This document shows positions 1 to 8,166 of a stretch of 33,469 nucleotides of DNA, one piece after another; positions within the stretch are counted from its first letter, which is position 1; each line of letters starts with the position of its first letter. Made by a program: the position numbers and the translations under genes. A model generated the notes under the pieces. That model saw nothing but the letters and a program-made list of their open reading frames with translations. It was not told where the DNA came from and did no database searches. Origin of the DNA: an uncultured archaeon (GTDB lineage Archaea; Halobacteriota; Methanosarcinia; Methanosarcinales; Methanoperedenaceae); assembly GCA_902384525.1 (NCBI GenBank), contig CABMCA010000112.1, positions 1 to 33,469 of the forward strand, in the 5' to 3' direction.

Positions 1-446
1 CTTATAACAGGTATTCCGGTTTTCTCATGTATATAACGGCGCACTTCCCGTCTTACAATGGCCGCTTCCGCGCACCTGAAACACGTTGCAACAAAAACAG
101 CATCTACATGCTCTTTCCCTGTTAAGATTGATTTTTAGCTCGCCATCATAAGCCGAACGTCAGGACTTTCCACTTTCAATCCGAATTACTCTTCTATCGA
201 TTCGACATCGGCAATATCAATCTCAGGATAAACCATTATAGCATTGACCTGCTTTGCAGCCGAATCGATTTCATCCTGTATTCCGCTGTATTCTGCGCCG
301 CATGAAAGCTGGGCTACCCTCACAAGATTTTCAGTTGCCGTTATTTTTTTTAAAGCATGTCCGATACCTGGAGCGATCTCTTTCTCTTCCCCGCATCCGG
401 CACATGATGCCTGGTTTATAGTATTATTATCATTTTGCGCACTCAT
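1..446 (-). pseudogene. mmp15: Methanogenesis marker protein 15, interrupted by two in-frame TAA codons; runs off the window edge
   Basis: Mmp15 is a predicted ATPase of the BadF/BcrA/HgdC activator type, found with MCR. The frame opens at 446 (ATG, with GGAGG upstream inside mmp5) and shares ATGA with the mmp5 stop. It encodes a Cys-rich leader (CAGC near residue 15) and then the family segment around RVAQLSCGAEYSGIQ. TAA stands at 188-186. Past it the same frame continues with FGLKVESPDVRLMMAS, meets a second TAA at 137-135, and then continues with VDAVFVATCFRCAEAAIV and REVRRYIHEKTGIPVI to the window edge, all recognisable Mmp15 sequence. Because family sequence carries on without a frame change, these look like nonsense mutations or sequence errors rather than a true C-terminus. 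Neighbouring genes end with TAA, so general TAA reassignment is excluded. The family name rests on recalled homologues. Confidence 0.75.
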
Positions 447-895
447 TTCATTTCCTCCGCAGGTTTGAGTGATTTCAGGAATTCGGAAATTTTATAAACG
501 AATAACTTTGCATCCTCTTCAGTGCTTGGATAATCCAATTTCAATATTGGGATTTTTTTACCCCTCAACAGGAAATTGACAAGTTCATTTGTCCTTGCGC
601 ATCCCATGCAGCCAAATGAAATAACCGGATCGTTAACAATTATTGCTGCTTCTGCTTTTGTGAGAAGAGGATCTAATAGCGACATACGTCCCCTTACTCC
701 TGCCGGAACTTCGACAGCCGCATATTTTAATCCGAATTTAGGGTCTTCAGGAGTAATGTTCATGGGTGGAGAATCCAGTCCCTGGCTTCTGACTTTTTTC
801 CCTATTTCCTGCATTATCGCAAGCGGCTCATGACCGAATCGTTCAACCAGGTCATAAAGAATAAGACTGTTTGTCGGGTAAATAAAAACCTTCAT
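443..895 (-). CDS. mmp5: Methanogenesis marker protein 5
   Basis: This 150-residue protein matches the marker 5 family (TIGR03271), found essentially only in archaea with MCR; its biochemical role is not established. Recognisable parts are the N-terminus MKVFIYPTNSLILYDLVERFGHEP cut short here as MKVFIYPTNS, the GLKYAAVEVPAGVRGRMSL segment near residues 56-74, and the Cys pair in FGCMGCARTNELV near residues 94-106. Its length is normal for the family. It overlaps mmp6 upstream and mmp15 downstream by 4 bases each (ATGA), so the operon is translationally coupled. Confidence 0.9.
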   Translation of the reverse strand: MKVFIYPTNSLILYDLVERFGHEPLAIMQEIGKKVRSQGLDSPPMNITPEDPKFGLKYAAVEVPAGVRGRMSLLDPLLTKAEAAIIVNDPVISFGCMGCARTNELVNFLLRGKKIPILKLDYPSTEEDAKLFVYKISEFLKSLKPAEEMK

Positions 896-1320
896 TTTGA
901 TACCTCTGTTTCTTTTATTATTGCTTTTAGTTTATCGATGTCGAGTTTTTTCGTTTGTTTTTTTTGTCCCGGGATCTCGCCTCTGTCAAGGGCTTTTAAA
1001 GCAGATGCGATATGGGGCAATATCTTATCCTCAGTTTCAAGGTTATGAAATCCTGGTCTTGCGCCGCCGCGCCTGGTAGCCCTGCAGCGAAAAGGTTCAC
1101 CCGGCGCAAAGCCCCTCTCTTTTATGAAAATACCGTATGGGTCTAATTTGCGAATGTTCGAAAGGAGCGGATCCAGTATCGCGCGTTCCCCGGAAACCAT
1201 AATACCAAAACAAGTTTCCTTTACCATGATATCATCTTTTGTTTCATAAAGTTTCATAGCAACATCGCTTGGGAGTAATTTTGATGAGTTTATCACGATC
1301 ATTTTAGTTATTTTTTCCAT
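892..1320 (-). CDS. mmp6: Methanogenesis marker protein 6
   Basis: This 142-residue protein is of the marker 6 family (TIGR03272), restricted to methanogens and their anaerobic methanotroph relatives. Family features are the N-terminal KMIVINSSKLLPSD, the central VKETCFGIMVSGER, and the basic patch RGFAPGEPFRCRATRRGG near residues 69-86. A Lys-rich tail of about 30 residues follows. The ATG overlaps the TAA of mmp3 by one base (TAATG), and the stop overlaps the mmp5 start (ATGA). It is presumably made together with AtwA and Mmp3 for MCR maturation or activation; its exact role is unknown. Confidence 0.9.
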   Translation of the reverse strand: MEKITKMIVINSSKLLPSDVAMKLYETKDDIMVKETCFGIMVSGERAILDPLLSNIRKLDPYGIFIKERGFAPGEPFRCRATRRGGARPGFHNLETEDKILPHIASALKALDRGEIPGQKKQTKKLDIDKLKAIIKETEVSK

Positions 1321-2837
1321 TATGAAACCTCCCTTATGTAAATTATATCGTCTGTCTTCATACCTTTAAGGCGCTCAGGTTCCAGGACTTTTCCGATAAT
1401 GTTCGTGGATTCGAATTTCTCACCTGTCGGGCCATATTTATCATCGTCGATAAGTTTTACACCTACCATACCATATCGTTTTGCAGCCTGGTTGGTGACA
1501 CCGATCTCTCCTGCTTTTATCTTTCCTTTTGGTGTATTCTCGGGATTTATTTCTTTATACGTTTGTGCCTCTTTTTCCGGCCTGAAAAGGAAAGTATTTT
1601 CATATGTATATATTATGGGCAGGGGGCCCAGTGGCCTGTCCTTAAGACGCAGGGAATGCCTGAAGAAATCAAGAGTTATAGGCGCAAGATCATCGTAAAA
1701 CTGTACATTGATTATTTTATCGGCTTTTACCCCGAGAGCTGTGACCCCGCCCTCTGCGATAATCCCTATTGTTGTATCCGGTACCTGTTCTACAACAATG
1801 GCATCATCATCTGTATAGCCTCTCCTTTCAAGTTTCAAACCCCTCAAATTTAATACATTTTCAGCATTCTTAAAAGTCATTCCCTGTACCATGACCCTCT
1901 CAGGATTTGCAACCACAGCAAGAGTACTATTTAAAGGAGCTATTTTAATTAGTTCGATACCATTGGAAACATGCCCGACAACGCTATGTACAGGGCTTGA
2001 AGTCCGGTCTTCTTTGTAAATGTATACCCGTCCATTTCCCTGCCCATCTGTCCGGACCACTACTGAGCCCTCTGAACGGGCATCCCAGTGTTCGTATGGG
2101 CATCCTTCTCCCTGGAGTGCATTATCAGAAATGAATGAATTTGAGAATGTACCCGCATGAAAAGTTTTTCTTGTTATCAATGCAAGGAAATGCTCAGCTC
2201 CTTCGGGAGATTCATTAATGAGATCGACATTAAAATAGGTAAAGATCTTCATTCCGTCTTCAAGTGGTGTATTTAGATCCTGTGTAGTTATTTTGTTAAG
2301 AAGTGTTTCCCATTTTATTACCGGTTCTATTTTTAATAAAGTATCGCCCTGCTTGAGGTTTGCTATGATATTTTTACCGCTTATCACCTTTCCAAGAACA
2401 GCACCTTTCGGACCACCATAATCTGAAACATGTTTATCTTTTGCGATCATAAGGTAAGCATTTTTTTGATCATACCCGCCTGTTCCCAGGAATATATCAT
2501 AGCGGTTATATTTTTGCTCGGATCTTTCCACTGTAATATCTGTTTCAAATGGGCCAAAAGCAATTGCATATCGTGATTCCCAGTGCGCCTTCAAATCTTT
2601 AAAAAAATGAGAAAATTTTGTCCATAACGTGGAATCTCCAAAAAGCTCAATCTTTAATTCGCCTTTTGTTGTGAGAATCTTATATTCTGAGGTTGCTTCT
2701 TCCTTTTTGCCGCTTGTTTTCAGGATACCTGTTGTTGTTCCCGGGATATAGAACGCTTTTGCGATTTCCAGGGCATTTTTCAGTGGCAGGTCATCCTTTA
2801 TCTCTAATTTTTGTCCATTAATCTCTATTGAGATCAC
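1320..2837 (-). CDS. mmp3: Methanogenesis marker protein 3 (UPF0288 family)
   Basis: This 505-residue protein is of normal length for marker protein 3 (TIGR03268/UPF0288). The family has a ubiquitin-like N-terminal stretch (about residues 1-60) and cyclophilin-like segments, for example around PKGAVLGKVISGKNI near residue 144 and HSVVGHVSNGIELI near residue 283. As I recall, structural work on the ATP-dependent MCR activation complex lists Mmp3 as a subunit with component A2, McrC, Mmp7 and Mmp17. The start is GTG at 2837, chosen because GGAGG lies 4 bases upstream. It begins 27 bases after the atwA stop in the same operon. Confidence 0.9.
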   Translation of the reverse strand: MISIEINGQKLEIKDDLPLKNALEIAKAFYIPGTTTGILKTSGKKEEATSEYKILTTKGELKIELFGDSTLWTKFSHFFKDLKAHWESRYAIAFGPFETDITVERSEQKYNRYDIFLGTGGYDQKNAYLMIAKDKHVSDYGGPKGAVLGKVISGKNIIANLKQGDTLLKIEPVIKWETLLNKITTQDLNTPLEDGMKIFTYFNVDLINESPEGAEHFLALITRKTFHAGTFSNSFISDNALQGEGCPYEHWDARSEGSVVVRTDGQGNGRVYIYKEDRTSSPVHSVVGHVSNGIELIKIAPLNSTLAVVANPERVMVQGMTFKNAENVLNLRGLKLERRGYTDDDAIVVEQVPDTTIGIIAEGGVTALGVKADKIINVQFYDDLAPITLDFFRHSLRLKDRPLGPLPIIYTYENTFLFRPEKEAQTYKEINPENTPKGKIKAGEIGVTNQAAKRYGMVGVKLIDDDKYGPTGEKFESTNIIGKVLEPERLKGMKTDDIIYIREVS

Positions 2838-2864
2838 TTATCCTCCAGCTATTGGTATAATTAT

Positions 2865-4493
2865 TTATTTTAATTCTTTAGCTATCCCTTGAAGAGCTTC
2901 TTCCCGCTCTTTCCGGGAAAGTTTTGATAAAACATCGCCCGTTTCACCGATGTCAACTATTTTGCCAAGACGCATTAATGCTGCCCTGTCGCAGATCTCA
3001 GCGACAAAATCCATATCGTGGGATACTATGACAAAAGTTTCTCCTATTTCTTTCCTGGCATTCAGGATAGATTTTGAAACTTCAATTTTGGTAACTGGAT
3101 CCATTGTTCCTGTGGGCTCATCAAAAACAAGTATCCTGGGCTCTTTGATGAGTACCTGTGCCATTGCAACCCTATGCCTTTCCCCTTCACTCAATTCATC
3201 CGGCATCTTGGCCAGGATTTCTTTTGCCTTTTTTTCCGTGAAACCTGATGTTACCAGTGTATGGATCGCTTTTCTCTCTGCCAGTTCAAACGGCAGGTCA
3301 AGACCAATAGACTCAGTCAGGTTATCGATAATATTCCTATGTGGATAAAGACTGTATTCCTGGTGCAGTACACCAATATATTTTGTAGCGCGTCCTTTCT
3401 TGTCAGGCCCAAGCTGTGTCAGGTCGATCCACTCATCCCCGATTCTCACGTCAATTGAACCTGAAGTTGGTCTTAATAATCCGGAAATTATCTTTGAGGT
3501 CGTGGTTTTTCCTGCCCCGCTGACCCCGATTATTCCGAATATCTCACCTTCATTAATATCAAAACTGACATCATTGACAGCCCTTACTATACCCCTGTCC
3601 AGGGAAAAATAGGTCATCTGGAGATTGCGCCCCCTGATAATTGTTTCTCCGATACTGACTTCTTCCTGTTCGCCAACTGTTCCAACTTCTTTCATAAATT
3701 CAGCCGCGACTTCAGAAGGTTTCCCCATCATTACGATTTTTCCTTCATCAAGCCATATTGCCTTGTGTGAAAGCTCTTCAATTACTTTTGGCCAGTGGGA
3801 TGTGATGATGAGTGTCATATTGAAATTCTTTGTTGCATTTACAATACTATCATGCACAAGTTCGGCAGTCTTGGGATCAAGAGTACCGGTCGGTTCATCT
3901 GCGAGCAATATTATAGGGCTTTTGACAAGCTGCCTTGCAAGCACTACACGTTGTTTTTCACCGCCTGAAAGCTCCCTTGCAATATGCATCATCCTGTTGG
4001 AAAGATTTACCTGTTCAAGCAGGTCTGCTGCCTTATGAATGGCATTTGGCCCCATCTGGTCAATTTCCTGAAGTGCATTCATGACATTTACGATAACTCT
4101 TTCATCTCCATATAATGCAAATGTTCTCTGGAGCATGATAGCGATCCTTCTGGTTATGTCTCTTCGCACCGGATCGTGAATTGACATTGTTACGAAATCT
4201 GCATCAAGTTTCTCATAATTGGCGTTGCATTTGGGACAGGGAGTTCCCACCTTACTTGGTTTTTCTATGGACCCACATTTAGCGCATTGAGCCAGGTGAT
4301 ATATTACGCTTCCTGAAATGTCATTAAATTTTTCCACACCTCGCAGGACATGCATAAGTATGGATTTTCCTGCGCTGCTTTTTCCTAAGATTCCAAGAAT
4401 TTCTCCTTCGTTGATGTTAATATTTATATCACTGAGAACATCGACTCCGTCAAAGCCAACACGAAGATTTTTAATTTCGATAAATAGCGTCAT
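2865..4493 (-). CDS. atwA: Methyl-coenzyme M reductase activation ATPase, component A2
   Basis: AtwA is a soluble twin-ABC ATPase that drives reductive activation of the F430 nickel in MCR. The 542-residue chain holds two ABC domains. The first has Walker A GKSSAGKS (37-44), signature LSGGEKQR and Walker [10 protein letters not shown]. The second has Walker A GVSGAGKTT, signature LSEGERHR and Walker B ILVFDEPTG. A zinc-ribbon insert with C70, C73, C86 and C89 follows the first Walker A, a hallmark of the component A2 family (TIGR03269). No membrane segment is present, consistent with a non-transport ABC protein. It is the first gene of the operon; a TATA-like ACTTATAG (4542-4549, read on the minus strand) and a 24-bp palindrome lie just upstream. 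Confidence 0.93.
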   Translation of the reverse strand: MTLFIEIKNLRVGFDGVDVLSDINININEGEILGILGKSSAGKSILMHVLRGVEKFNDISGSVIYHLAQCAKCGSIEKPSKVGTPCPKCNANYEKLDADFVTMSIHDPVRRDITRRIAIMLQRTFALYGDERVIVNVMNALQEIDQMGPNAIHKAADLLEQVNLSNRMMHIARELSGGEKQRVVLARQLVKSPIILLADEPTGTLDPKTAELVHDSIVNATKNFNMTLIITSHWPKVIEELSHKAIWLDEGKIVMMGKPSEVAAEFMKEVGTVGEQEEVSIGETIIRGRNLQMTYFSLDRGIVRAVNDVSFDINEGEIFGIIGVSGAGKTTTSKIISGLLRPTSGSIDVRIGDEWIDLTQLGPDKKGRATKYIGVLHQEYSLYPHRNIIDNLTESIGLDLPFELAERKAIHTLVTSGFTEKKAKEILAKMPDELSEGERHRVAMAQVLIKEPRILVFDEPTGTMDPVTKIEVSKSILNARKEIGETFVIVSHDMDFVAEICDRAALMRLGKIVDIGETGDVLSKLSRKEREEALQGIAKELK

Positions 4494-4509
4494 ATGTCAT
4501 TCTTCCCGG

Positions 4510-4533
4510 GATTAATTATTTAGATAATTAATC
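4510..4533. promoter_or_regulatory. Perfect 10-bp inverted repeat in the atwA promoter/leader
   Basis: GATTAATTAT and ATAATTAATC are exact reverse complements separated by TTAG. The site ends 17 bases upstream of the atwA ATG and begins about 8 bases past a TATA-like sequence for the minus strand, so it covers the expected transcription start. It could be an operator for control of the MCR-activation operon, or a weak AT-only leader hairpin. No regulator can be named from the sequence. Confidence 0.5.
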
Positions 4534-4717
4534 CTCTTCACTATAAGTTTTTGCTTTTTGAATTATGCATTCTAACTAACGTGGGATTCTGAATAGCTCA
4601 TGCTGTACATAAATATAACGATAATACATTACAGTATTAATCATATAAAAGTGTTATATTGATCACCATACAAATTCTTTATATTCATTCTATCCATAAA
4701 GAGCGTGAGGAATTCAA

Positions 4718-5566
4718 TTGGATATCATCGCAGGTCCGGCGTCACAATTGCTTGCAGGAAGAGTCACAGAAGTATTAGAATCAAATCTTCTTATCAGTGA
4801 ATTCAAGAAATTTCCTGACGGGGAGTTATATACACGAGTTGTTGATGATATCGGGTCGGAAGTCACAATAATCCAGAGCACAGTTACCGATACTGATTTA
4901 ATTGCCCTGATCCAGTTGATCGATGCATGTAGTGATGCATCCAGGGTAAATGTTGTAATTCCATATATGGGGTATGCGCGCCAGGATAAAAAATTCAAGC
5001 CTGGAGAACCCATAAGCGCCCGCGCCATTGCAAGAACAATAAAGGCTGACAATGTTTATACGATCAACATCCACGATACCAGCATTCTTGATTATTTTGA
5101 TGCAAAAACAGTTGATCTTGACGCCACTCCGATGATAGGGAAATACATAAAAAATATGAAATTCATCAATCCTCTTATCATTGCACCTGATGACGGAGCT
5201 ATCCATATTGCAAAAAGCGCTTCGTCTGAACTTGGTATTGATTATGATTATCTTGAGAAGACAAGGCTAAGCGGTGAGACTGTATCGATCCAGCCAAAGA
5301 ATGTTAATGTAAAAGGAAGGGATGTTATTATTATTGATGACATTATTTCAACAGGCGGGACCGTGGCAGAAACGATATCATTACTCAGGAAACAGGGAGC
5401 TCATGAAGTCTATGCAGCCTGTGTACATCCTGTTCTTTCAAATAACGCCATTCTTAAATTATTTAAGGCAGGAGTAAAAGGAATCATAGCTACAGATACA
5501 ATTGAGAAGGGTGTAAGTGTTGTGAGCGTGGCGCCCGTTATAGCTTCTGCGATTGGTAATATCTAA
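4718..5566 (+). CDS. prs: Ribose-phosphate pyrophosphokinase (PRPP synthase), archaeal type
   Basis: The enzyme transfers pyrophosphate from ATP to ribose 5-phosphate to give PRPP for nucleotide, His and Trp synthesis and, in methane archaea, tetrahydromethanopterin-type pathways. The 282-residue length fits the short archaeal class. Visible features are FPDGELYTRV near residue 32, the PYMGYARQDKKF flexible-loop segment near residue 89, the HDTSILDYF segment near residue 125, and the PRPP-binding loop VIIIDDIISTGGTV near residue 205. The start is TTG at 4718, preceded by GTGAGG 7 bases upstream; no better ATG fits the conserved MDIIAGPAS start. It is divergent from atwA, with a 224-base AT-rich shared upstream region. 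Confidence 0.95.
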   Translation: MDIIAGPASQLLAGRVTEVLESNLLISEFKKFPDGELYTRVVDDIGSEVTIIQSTVTDTDLIALIQLIDACSDASRVNVVIPYMGYARQDKKFKPGEPISARAIARTIKADNVYTINIHDTSILDYFDAKTVDLDATPMIGKYIKNMKFINPLIIAPDDGAIHIAKSASSELGIDYDYLEKTRLSGETVSIQPKNVNVKGRDVIIIDDIISTGGTVAETISLLRKQGAHEVYAACVHPVLSNNAILKLFKAGVKGIIATDTIEKGVSVVSVAPVIASAIGNI

Positions 5567-5799
5567 GAATACAAATTTTCATTTTAGCCTAAAGCGCCGG
5601 GGTTGCGACCCCAGACCCCAACGGTTGCGCCGCCGCTGGCGGTGTTCAACATGAAATTACCGATTGCTTATTGCCACAACTATTCAGCCGGAGCTGTTGG
5701 CGAGAGAACGACGGAGTTCATGGAGAGTATGAACTTATAGTAGACAGGAAAAGATGTAATTCTATGTCAAATAACGAGCCAATGGATCAATGACGAAGC
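5567..5799. other. Non-coding, locally GC-rich spacer with a GGGGT-TGCG-ACCCC hairpin
   Basis: No convincing gene lies here. A perfect 5-bp stem with a 4-base loop sits at 5599-5612, about 30 bases past the prs stop, and another short GC hairpin (CCGC-TG-GCGG) follows near 5632-5641. The hairpin may help end prs transcripts or be part of a dispersed GC-rich repeat. The GC content contrasts with the AT-rich surroundings and continues into the methyltransferase relic. Confidence 0.4.
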
Positions 5800-6044
5800 T
5801 TGTGCTTGGACCAGCCCGATTATCCTTCGGGAGCGGGAATCCACGTCGACTGCCACGCCAGTCGATTACGTGCGCAAGTATGCCCCGCAGGCATACGTGT
5901 CTGCGCCCTCCTGAGGCGCAGGATGATGGGTTCGGGCACAACGCTTGTGGAGTGCAAGCTGCTGGGGGAGCGCTGTGCGTGTGTAAATTCCCGATGTTGT
6001 AATGGTGTGCGCGAAACGGCCTGGATTTCAGCTATTATTTTTAA
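5800..6044 (+). pseudogene. Decayed C-terminal fragment of a DNA methyltransferase (N4/N6 type)
   Basis: Position 5923 onward encodes MGSGTTLVECKLLGERC, which matches methyltransferase motif I (usually DPFMGSGTTLVE...). Just after it a shift by one base (an extra T at about 5988) gives NPDVVMV, matching the usual GVDxNP continuation, and further frame changes are needed to reach the end. A possible motif IV trace (TSP) lies near 5812, which would fit the permuted order seen in this class. No intact start or full-length frame exists. The stretch is much richer in G+C than its neighbours, which suggests acquired DNA. Family assignment of the motif I part is good; the rest is weak. Confidence 0.5.
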
Positions 6045-6071
6045 TTTGATATATCAGGATTAATTATCCAC

Positions 6072-7688
6072 CTAATCCATACCACTCATATCAGGTTTTT
6101 TCTTTGGGTTTGCGTCTTTTGCAGATGCTATCACATCGTCGATGCGCAATATCATAGAAGCTGCTTCTGTTGCCGAACTTATCGCCTGGGTCTTAACACG
6201 AAGCGGTTCGATAACCCCGATTTTGAGCATATCTACGGGTTTGCCCTCGAACACATCAAGGCCAACGGTTTTATTTCCATGTTCATGCGACCTGCGAAGC
6301 TCAACAAGCATATCAATAGCATCAAGCCCTGCATTTTCGGCAAGTGTCTTGGGTATAATCTCAAGCGCCAGGGCAAATTTACTGACCGCAAGCTGTTCCC
6401 TGCCTTCAAGTGTTGAAGCATATTCCCTGAGGCGAAGTGCAAGTTCTATCTCCGGTGAACCGCCGCCAGCCAGTATTTTCTCATCTTCGATGGCTACACC
6501 TACGACCCTGAGGGCGTCATGCATAGCCCTGGCAAGGCTTGTCACAACATGTTCCGAGCCGCCGCGCAACAATATTGAATTGGTATCAGGATTCTTGCAG
6601 CCAGTGATAAAGATCATTTCCCCGTTGCCTACCATTTTCTCTTCAACAAGCCCTGCTTCTCCCAGAGTATCGGGTTTTATTTCATCAAGGCTTGTAATGA
6701 TCTTTCCTCCGGTTGCTCTTGATAATTTTATAAGGTCGTTCTTCTTGATCCTGTGGGATACAAAAATACCTGCTTTTGCAAGGAAATACCTGGCCATGTC
6801 ATCAACGCCTTTCTGGCAGAAAACGACGTTAGCGCCGCTTTTTATTACCTTATCAGCCGCAGCCCGTACAAGGTTTTCTTCCTGTTCAAGGAACATCCGG
6901 GTCTGTCCAATCGATTCAATGGATATCTCTGATTTTGTCTCAGTCTTCCTGACTTCAATTGGTGTGGCAAGGATCGCTATCTTTGCATTCTCTATTTTTG
7001 AAGGCATGCTCTGGTGGGTCTTTGTCTTATCAAGGATAATACCCTCTACCAGTTCGCTGTCCTCAACGCTGCCTTCTCCGCGGCGCTCAATAGAGATGTC
7101 CTTTATGTTAACGGTCTTCTTACCGTTTTCCTTTTTTACTATTGATTTTACAGCCGTTACTACAAGATTAGCTAATTTTTCTCTTGAGAATTCAACGCCT
7201 TTTCCAGTAAGTGCAGTCTCTGCTATTTTTCGAAGATGTTCATCTGTAGAATGAACAGCTATGTCAGAGAGGATTTCTTTTGATTTGTGGGATGCAAGGT
7301 TGTATCCGTGGATAATAGTTGTTGGATGAACCCCTATTTCCATGAGTTCCTGGGCGCCTTTTAAGAATTCACCTGTCAAAACCGCTGCTGTTGTAGTACC
7401 ATCGCCGACTTCATCATCCTGGGTCTTTGCAACTTCAGCGACAAGTTTTGCGGCCGGGTGTTTTATTTTCATCTCATCAAGGATAGTGGCTCCATCGTTT
7501 GTGATAATAACAAGTCCGGCGGGGTCTGTGATCATCTTATCCAATCCCTTTGGACCAAGAGTTGTCCGCACGGCTTCAGCTACAGCGCGCGCTGCCATAA
7601 TGTTGCTTCTCTTTGCTTCGTCTCCTCTTGTTTCTTCCGTTCCCTGTCTTAAAATAATGATTGGCTGTCCGCCGGTTTGACCTTGCAT
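6072..7688 (-). CDS. thsA: Thermosome subunit (group II chaperonin)
   Basis: This 538-residue protein folds other proteins in an ATP-driven double ring in the cytoplasm. Family features are [12 protein letters not shown] near residue 41, the nucleotide-binding NDGATIL near residue 64 and [10 protein letters not shown] near residue 97, and [14 protein letters not shown] near residue 409. The C-terminus ends with the usual flexible tail (here [10 protein letters not shown] rather than a long GGM repeat). The ATG at 7688 follows GGAGAATATCT. It is transcribed alone, away from the proline-rich gene. The letter of the paralogue cannot be decided, as others may lie elsewhere. Confidence 0.95.
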   Translation of the reverse strand: MQGQTGGQPIIILRQGTEETRGDEAKRSNIMAARAVAEAVRTTLGPKGLDKMITDPAGLVIITNDGATILDEMKIKHPAAKLVAEVAKTQDDEVGDGTTTAAVLTGEFLKGAQELMEIGVHPTTIIHGYNLASHKSKEILSDIAVHSTDEHLRKIAETALTGKGVEFSREKLANLVVTAVKSIVKKENGKKTVNIKDISIERRGEGSVEDSELVEGIILDKTKTHQSMPSKIENAKIAILATPIEVRKTETKSEISIESIGQTRMFLEQEENLVRAAADKVIKSGANVVFCQKGVDDMARYFLAKAGIFVSHRIKKNDLIKLSRATGGKIITSLDEIKPDTLGEAGLVEEKMVGNGEMIFITGCKNPDTNSILLRGGSEHVVTSLARAMHDALRVVGVAIEDEKILAGGGSPEIELALRLREYASTLEGREQLAVSKFALALEIIPKTLAENAGLDAIDMLVELRRSHEHGNKTVGLDVFEGKPVDMLKIGVIEPLRVKTQAISSATEAASMILRIDDVIASAKDANPKKKPDMSGMD

Positions 7689-8111
<423 letters not shown>

Positions 8112-8166
8112 TACCAAATATTTATACAAAAAAGCTGCATTATCGCGTCCCCTTAATTCCTGACAT

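Noticed and set aside
135-188. Stop-codon recoding (pyrrolysine or other) in mmp15
   Set aside because: Both codons are TAA and not TAG, and TAA ends other genes in the same operon, so mutation or sequence error is the simpler reading.
4494-4717. tRNA or other structured RNA in the atwA-prs gap and other gaps
   Set aside because: No cloverleaf, GTTCRANNC-type arm or conserved RNA motif was seen in this or the other intergenic regions by eye.
5790-6063. Two overlapping plus-strand small open frames as real genes
   Set aside because: They have no ribosome-binding site and the only recognisable motif needs frameshifts to continue, which fits a relic.
6142-7254. Long plus-strand open frame of 370 codons
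   Set aside because: It is an antisense shadow of the thermosome gene, rich in Ser/Phe/Ile with no family features.
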